Positions 63,080 to 64,000 of a stretch of 64,000 bases of DNA are shown here, one piece after another. A program made the position numbers and the translations under genes. This stretch comes from Streptomyces niger (GTDB taxonomy: Bacteria > Actinomycetota > Actinomycetes > Streptomycetales > Streptomycetaceae). The stretch spans positions 1 through 64,000 of the forward strand of contig NZ_JOFQ01000016.1 in assembly GCF_000718305.1 (NCBI RefSeq). Reading direction: 5' to 3'. The number at the start of each line of letters is the position of its first letter. Position 1 is the stretch's first letter. The notes beneath the pieces were generated by a model. The model had not been told where the DNA came from. It saw only the letters and a list, made by a program, of their open reading frames with translations, and did not search any database.

Positions 63080-63631
63080 TCACCTTCCCAGCGCCGCCGC
63101 GAAGGCCTGCTCCCCCCGGACGTCGAACACGACGAACCGCACCTCGTCGAACGGGCCCGTACCGGCGGCGAGCGCCTCCCGTACCGTCCGGACCGCGATC
63201 CGCGCCCCGTCCTCCAGCGGCCAGCCGTACACGCCCGTCGAGATCGCGGGGAAGGCCACCGTCCGCGCGCCCAGTCCGGCCGCCACCCCCAGCGACTCCC
63301 GGTAGCAGGAGGCGAGCAGCGCCGACCGGTCCTCCTCCCGCGAGTACACGGGCCCGACCGTGTGCACCACCCACCGGGCCGGCAACTCCCCCGCGGTGGT
63401 GGCCACGGCCTGCCCGGTCGGCAGCCCCCGCCCGTACCGGGAGGCCCGCAGCGCCCGGCACTCCTCCAGAATGCGCGGCCCGCCGCGCCGGTGGATCGCC
63501 CCGTCCACTCCCCCGCCGCCCAGCAGCGAGGAGTTGGCGGCGTTCACGACGACGTCGACGTCCTGCTGAGTGATGTCCCCCAGCACGAGCGTCAGCCCGC
63601 CCTCGCCGTACGTGTCCTCGGCTTTGCTCAT
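63080..63631 (-). CDS. Macro-domain O-acetyl-ADP-ribose deacetylase
   Basis: Protein of 183 residues, MacroD/YmdB type: LVLGDITQQDVDVVVNAANSSLLGGGGVDGAIHRRGG and the late FPAISTGVYGWPLEDGARIA. It hydrolyses O-acetyl-ADP-ribose or removes mono-ADP-ribose from acidic residues. The ATG at 63631 leaves the standard short N-terminus; a longer frame adds 16 unlike residues. Together with the ADP-ribosylglycohydrolase and Nudix genes it makes three possible ADP-ribose enzymes within 4.5 kb. Confidence 0.92.
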   Translation of the reverse strand: MSKAEDTYGEGGLTLVLGDITQQDVDVVVNAANSSLLGGGGVDGAIHRRGGPRILEECRALRASRYGRGLPTGQAVATTAGELPARWVVHTVGPVYSREEDRSALLASCYRESLGVAAGLGARTVAFPAISTGVYGWPLEDGARIAVRTVREALAAGTGPFDEVRFVVFDVRGEQAFAAALGR

Positions 63632-63701
63632 GAAGGCATCATGACGCAGCGGACAAGCCTCCGGCAGGACACGGGGCACCCCCGCCGGTTGCGGGACGCC
63701 G

Positions 63702-64000
63702 TCAGCGCCGGGTCTCGCGGATGCGGCGCCAGGCTGCGCGGGCGGCGTTGTGGCCGCACATGCCGTGGACGCCGCCGCCGGGTGGGGTGGCCGAGGAGCA
63801 GAGGAAGACGGCGGGGTGGGAGGTGGCGTACGGGATGCGGCGGGGCTTGGGGCGGAGCAGGGTCTGGAGGCCGGAGAAGGAGCCGACGCCGATGTCGCCG
63901 CCGACGTAGTTGGCGTTGCGTGCGGCCAGTTCGGGCGGGCCGGCGGTCGCGCGGGCCAGGACGAGGTCGCGGAAGCCCGGGGCGAAGCGTTCCAGCTGGG
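63702..64000 (-). CDS. Phytoene-desaturase-like FAD oxidoreductase (C-terminal part)
   Basis: The C-terminal 98 residues of a protein that runs off the right edge. [25 protein letters not shown] ending [16 protein letters not shown] is the FAD-contacting C-terminus of NAD(P)/FAD-dependent oxidoreductases of the phytoene-dehydrogenase type common in Streptomyces. The nucleotide-binding N-terminus is outside the window. It is not a GMC oxidoreductase, so it is not MftG. Confidence 0.8.
   Translation of the reverse strand, partial: QLERFAPGFRDLVLARATAGPPELAARNANYVGGDIGVGSFSGLQTLLRPKPRRIPYATSHPAVFLCSSATPPGGGVHGMCGHNAARAAWRRIRETRR

Noticed and set aside
63702..64000. Partial FAD oxidoreductase as the missing MftG
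   Set aside because: The C-terminal GGGVHGMCG motif belongs to the phytoene-desaturase type, not to GMC oxidoreductases, and it is 30 kb from mftF.

Overview
The window is very GC-rich, gene-dense actinobacterial DNA. Codon third positions are almost all G or C, so most genes throw long open shadow frames. Gene content (CYP105-type P450 with a 3Fe-4S ferredoxin, SpoIIE/PAS/GAF phosphatase, a crotonyl-CoA reductase locus followed by psd-pss, many GTG and apparently leaderless starts) points to a Streptomyces or very close relative. I cannot name the species.

Layout. 1-100: the end of an IS5-like element that has cut a DUF5107 gene. 1.1-7.3 kb: small accessory genes (DUF6204, GNAT, CoA transferase), a P450-ferredoxin pair and a secreted hydrolase. 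7.5-12.9 kb: four peptidase genes on the minus strand (M55 D-aminopeptidase, M20, S9, S66 LD-carboxypeptidase). 13.1-14.8 kb: phosphatase, LysE exporter and a divergent Lrp regulator. 14.9-35.7 kb: an alcohol-oxidation island. 35.8-46.3 kb: a methyltransferase, a SpoIIE-type phosphatase, an MFS exporter fused to three beta-sandwich repeats, an SOS-boxed radical SAM protein, a MerR/SDR pair and small genes. 46.6-57.5 kb: ethylmalonyl-CoA pathway operon (3-hydroxyacyl-CoA dehydrogenase, TetR, ccr, meaA, mcl, mch, acyl-CoA dehydrogenase) running into psd and pss. 57.7-63.7 kb: glycerate kinase, ADP-ribosylglycohydrolase, Nudix, Ogt, Ada-AlkA fusion and a macro-domain protein. The right edge cuts a phytoene-desaturase-like FAD oxidoreductase.

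The most notable system is the 14.9-35.7 kb island. It holds a complete mycofactocin pathway (mftA-F, an SDR, mftM), the NDMA-dependent methanol/alcohol dehydrogenase that uses this cofactor, a MoxR/VWA pair with strikingly His-rich segments, a second iron-type alcohol dehydrogenase with a histidine kinase and LuxR regulator (the mycobacterial mno arrangement), an aldehyde dehydrogenase with its DUF779 partner and a GAF/SARP-like regulator. Downstream of mftF come acetyl-CoA synthetase and a short, LID-less adenylate kinase that would recycle the AMP made by the synthetase. Read together: alcohol to aldehyde to acid to acyl-CoA, with a dedicated redox cofactor. The ethylmalonyl-CoA operon 11 kb away would then assimilate the acetyl-CoA. 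The last link is inference from gene content.

Regulatory signals read directly from the sequence include a TGGCAC-N3-GTGCCA operator found once at the CoA-transferase promoter and twice at the ccr promoter (next to a TetR gene), two inverted repeats in the divergent mdo/mftA control region, an SOS box before the Rv2578c-like gene, a MerR-type dyad before an SDR gene, and several strong hairpin terminators.
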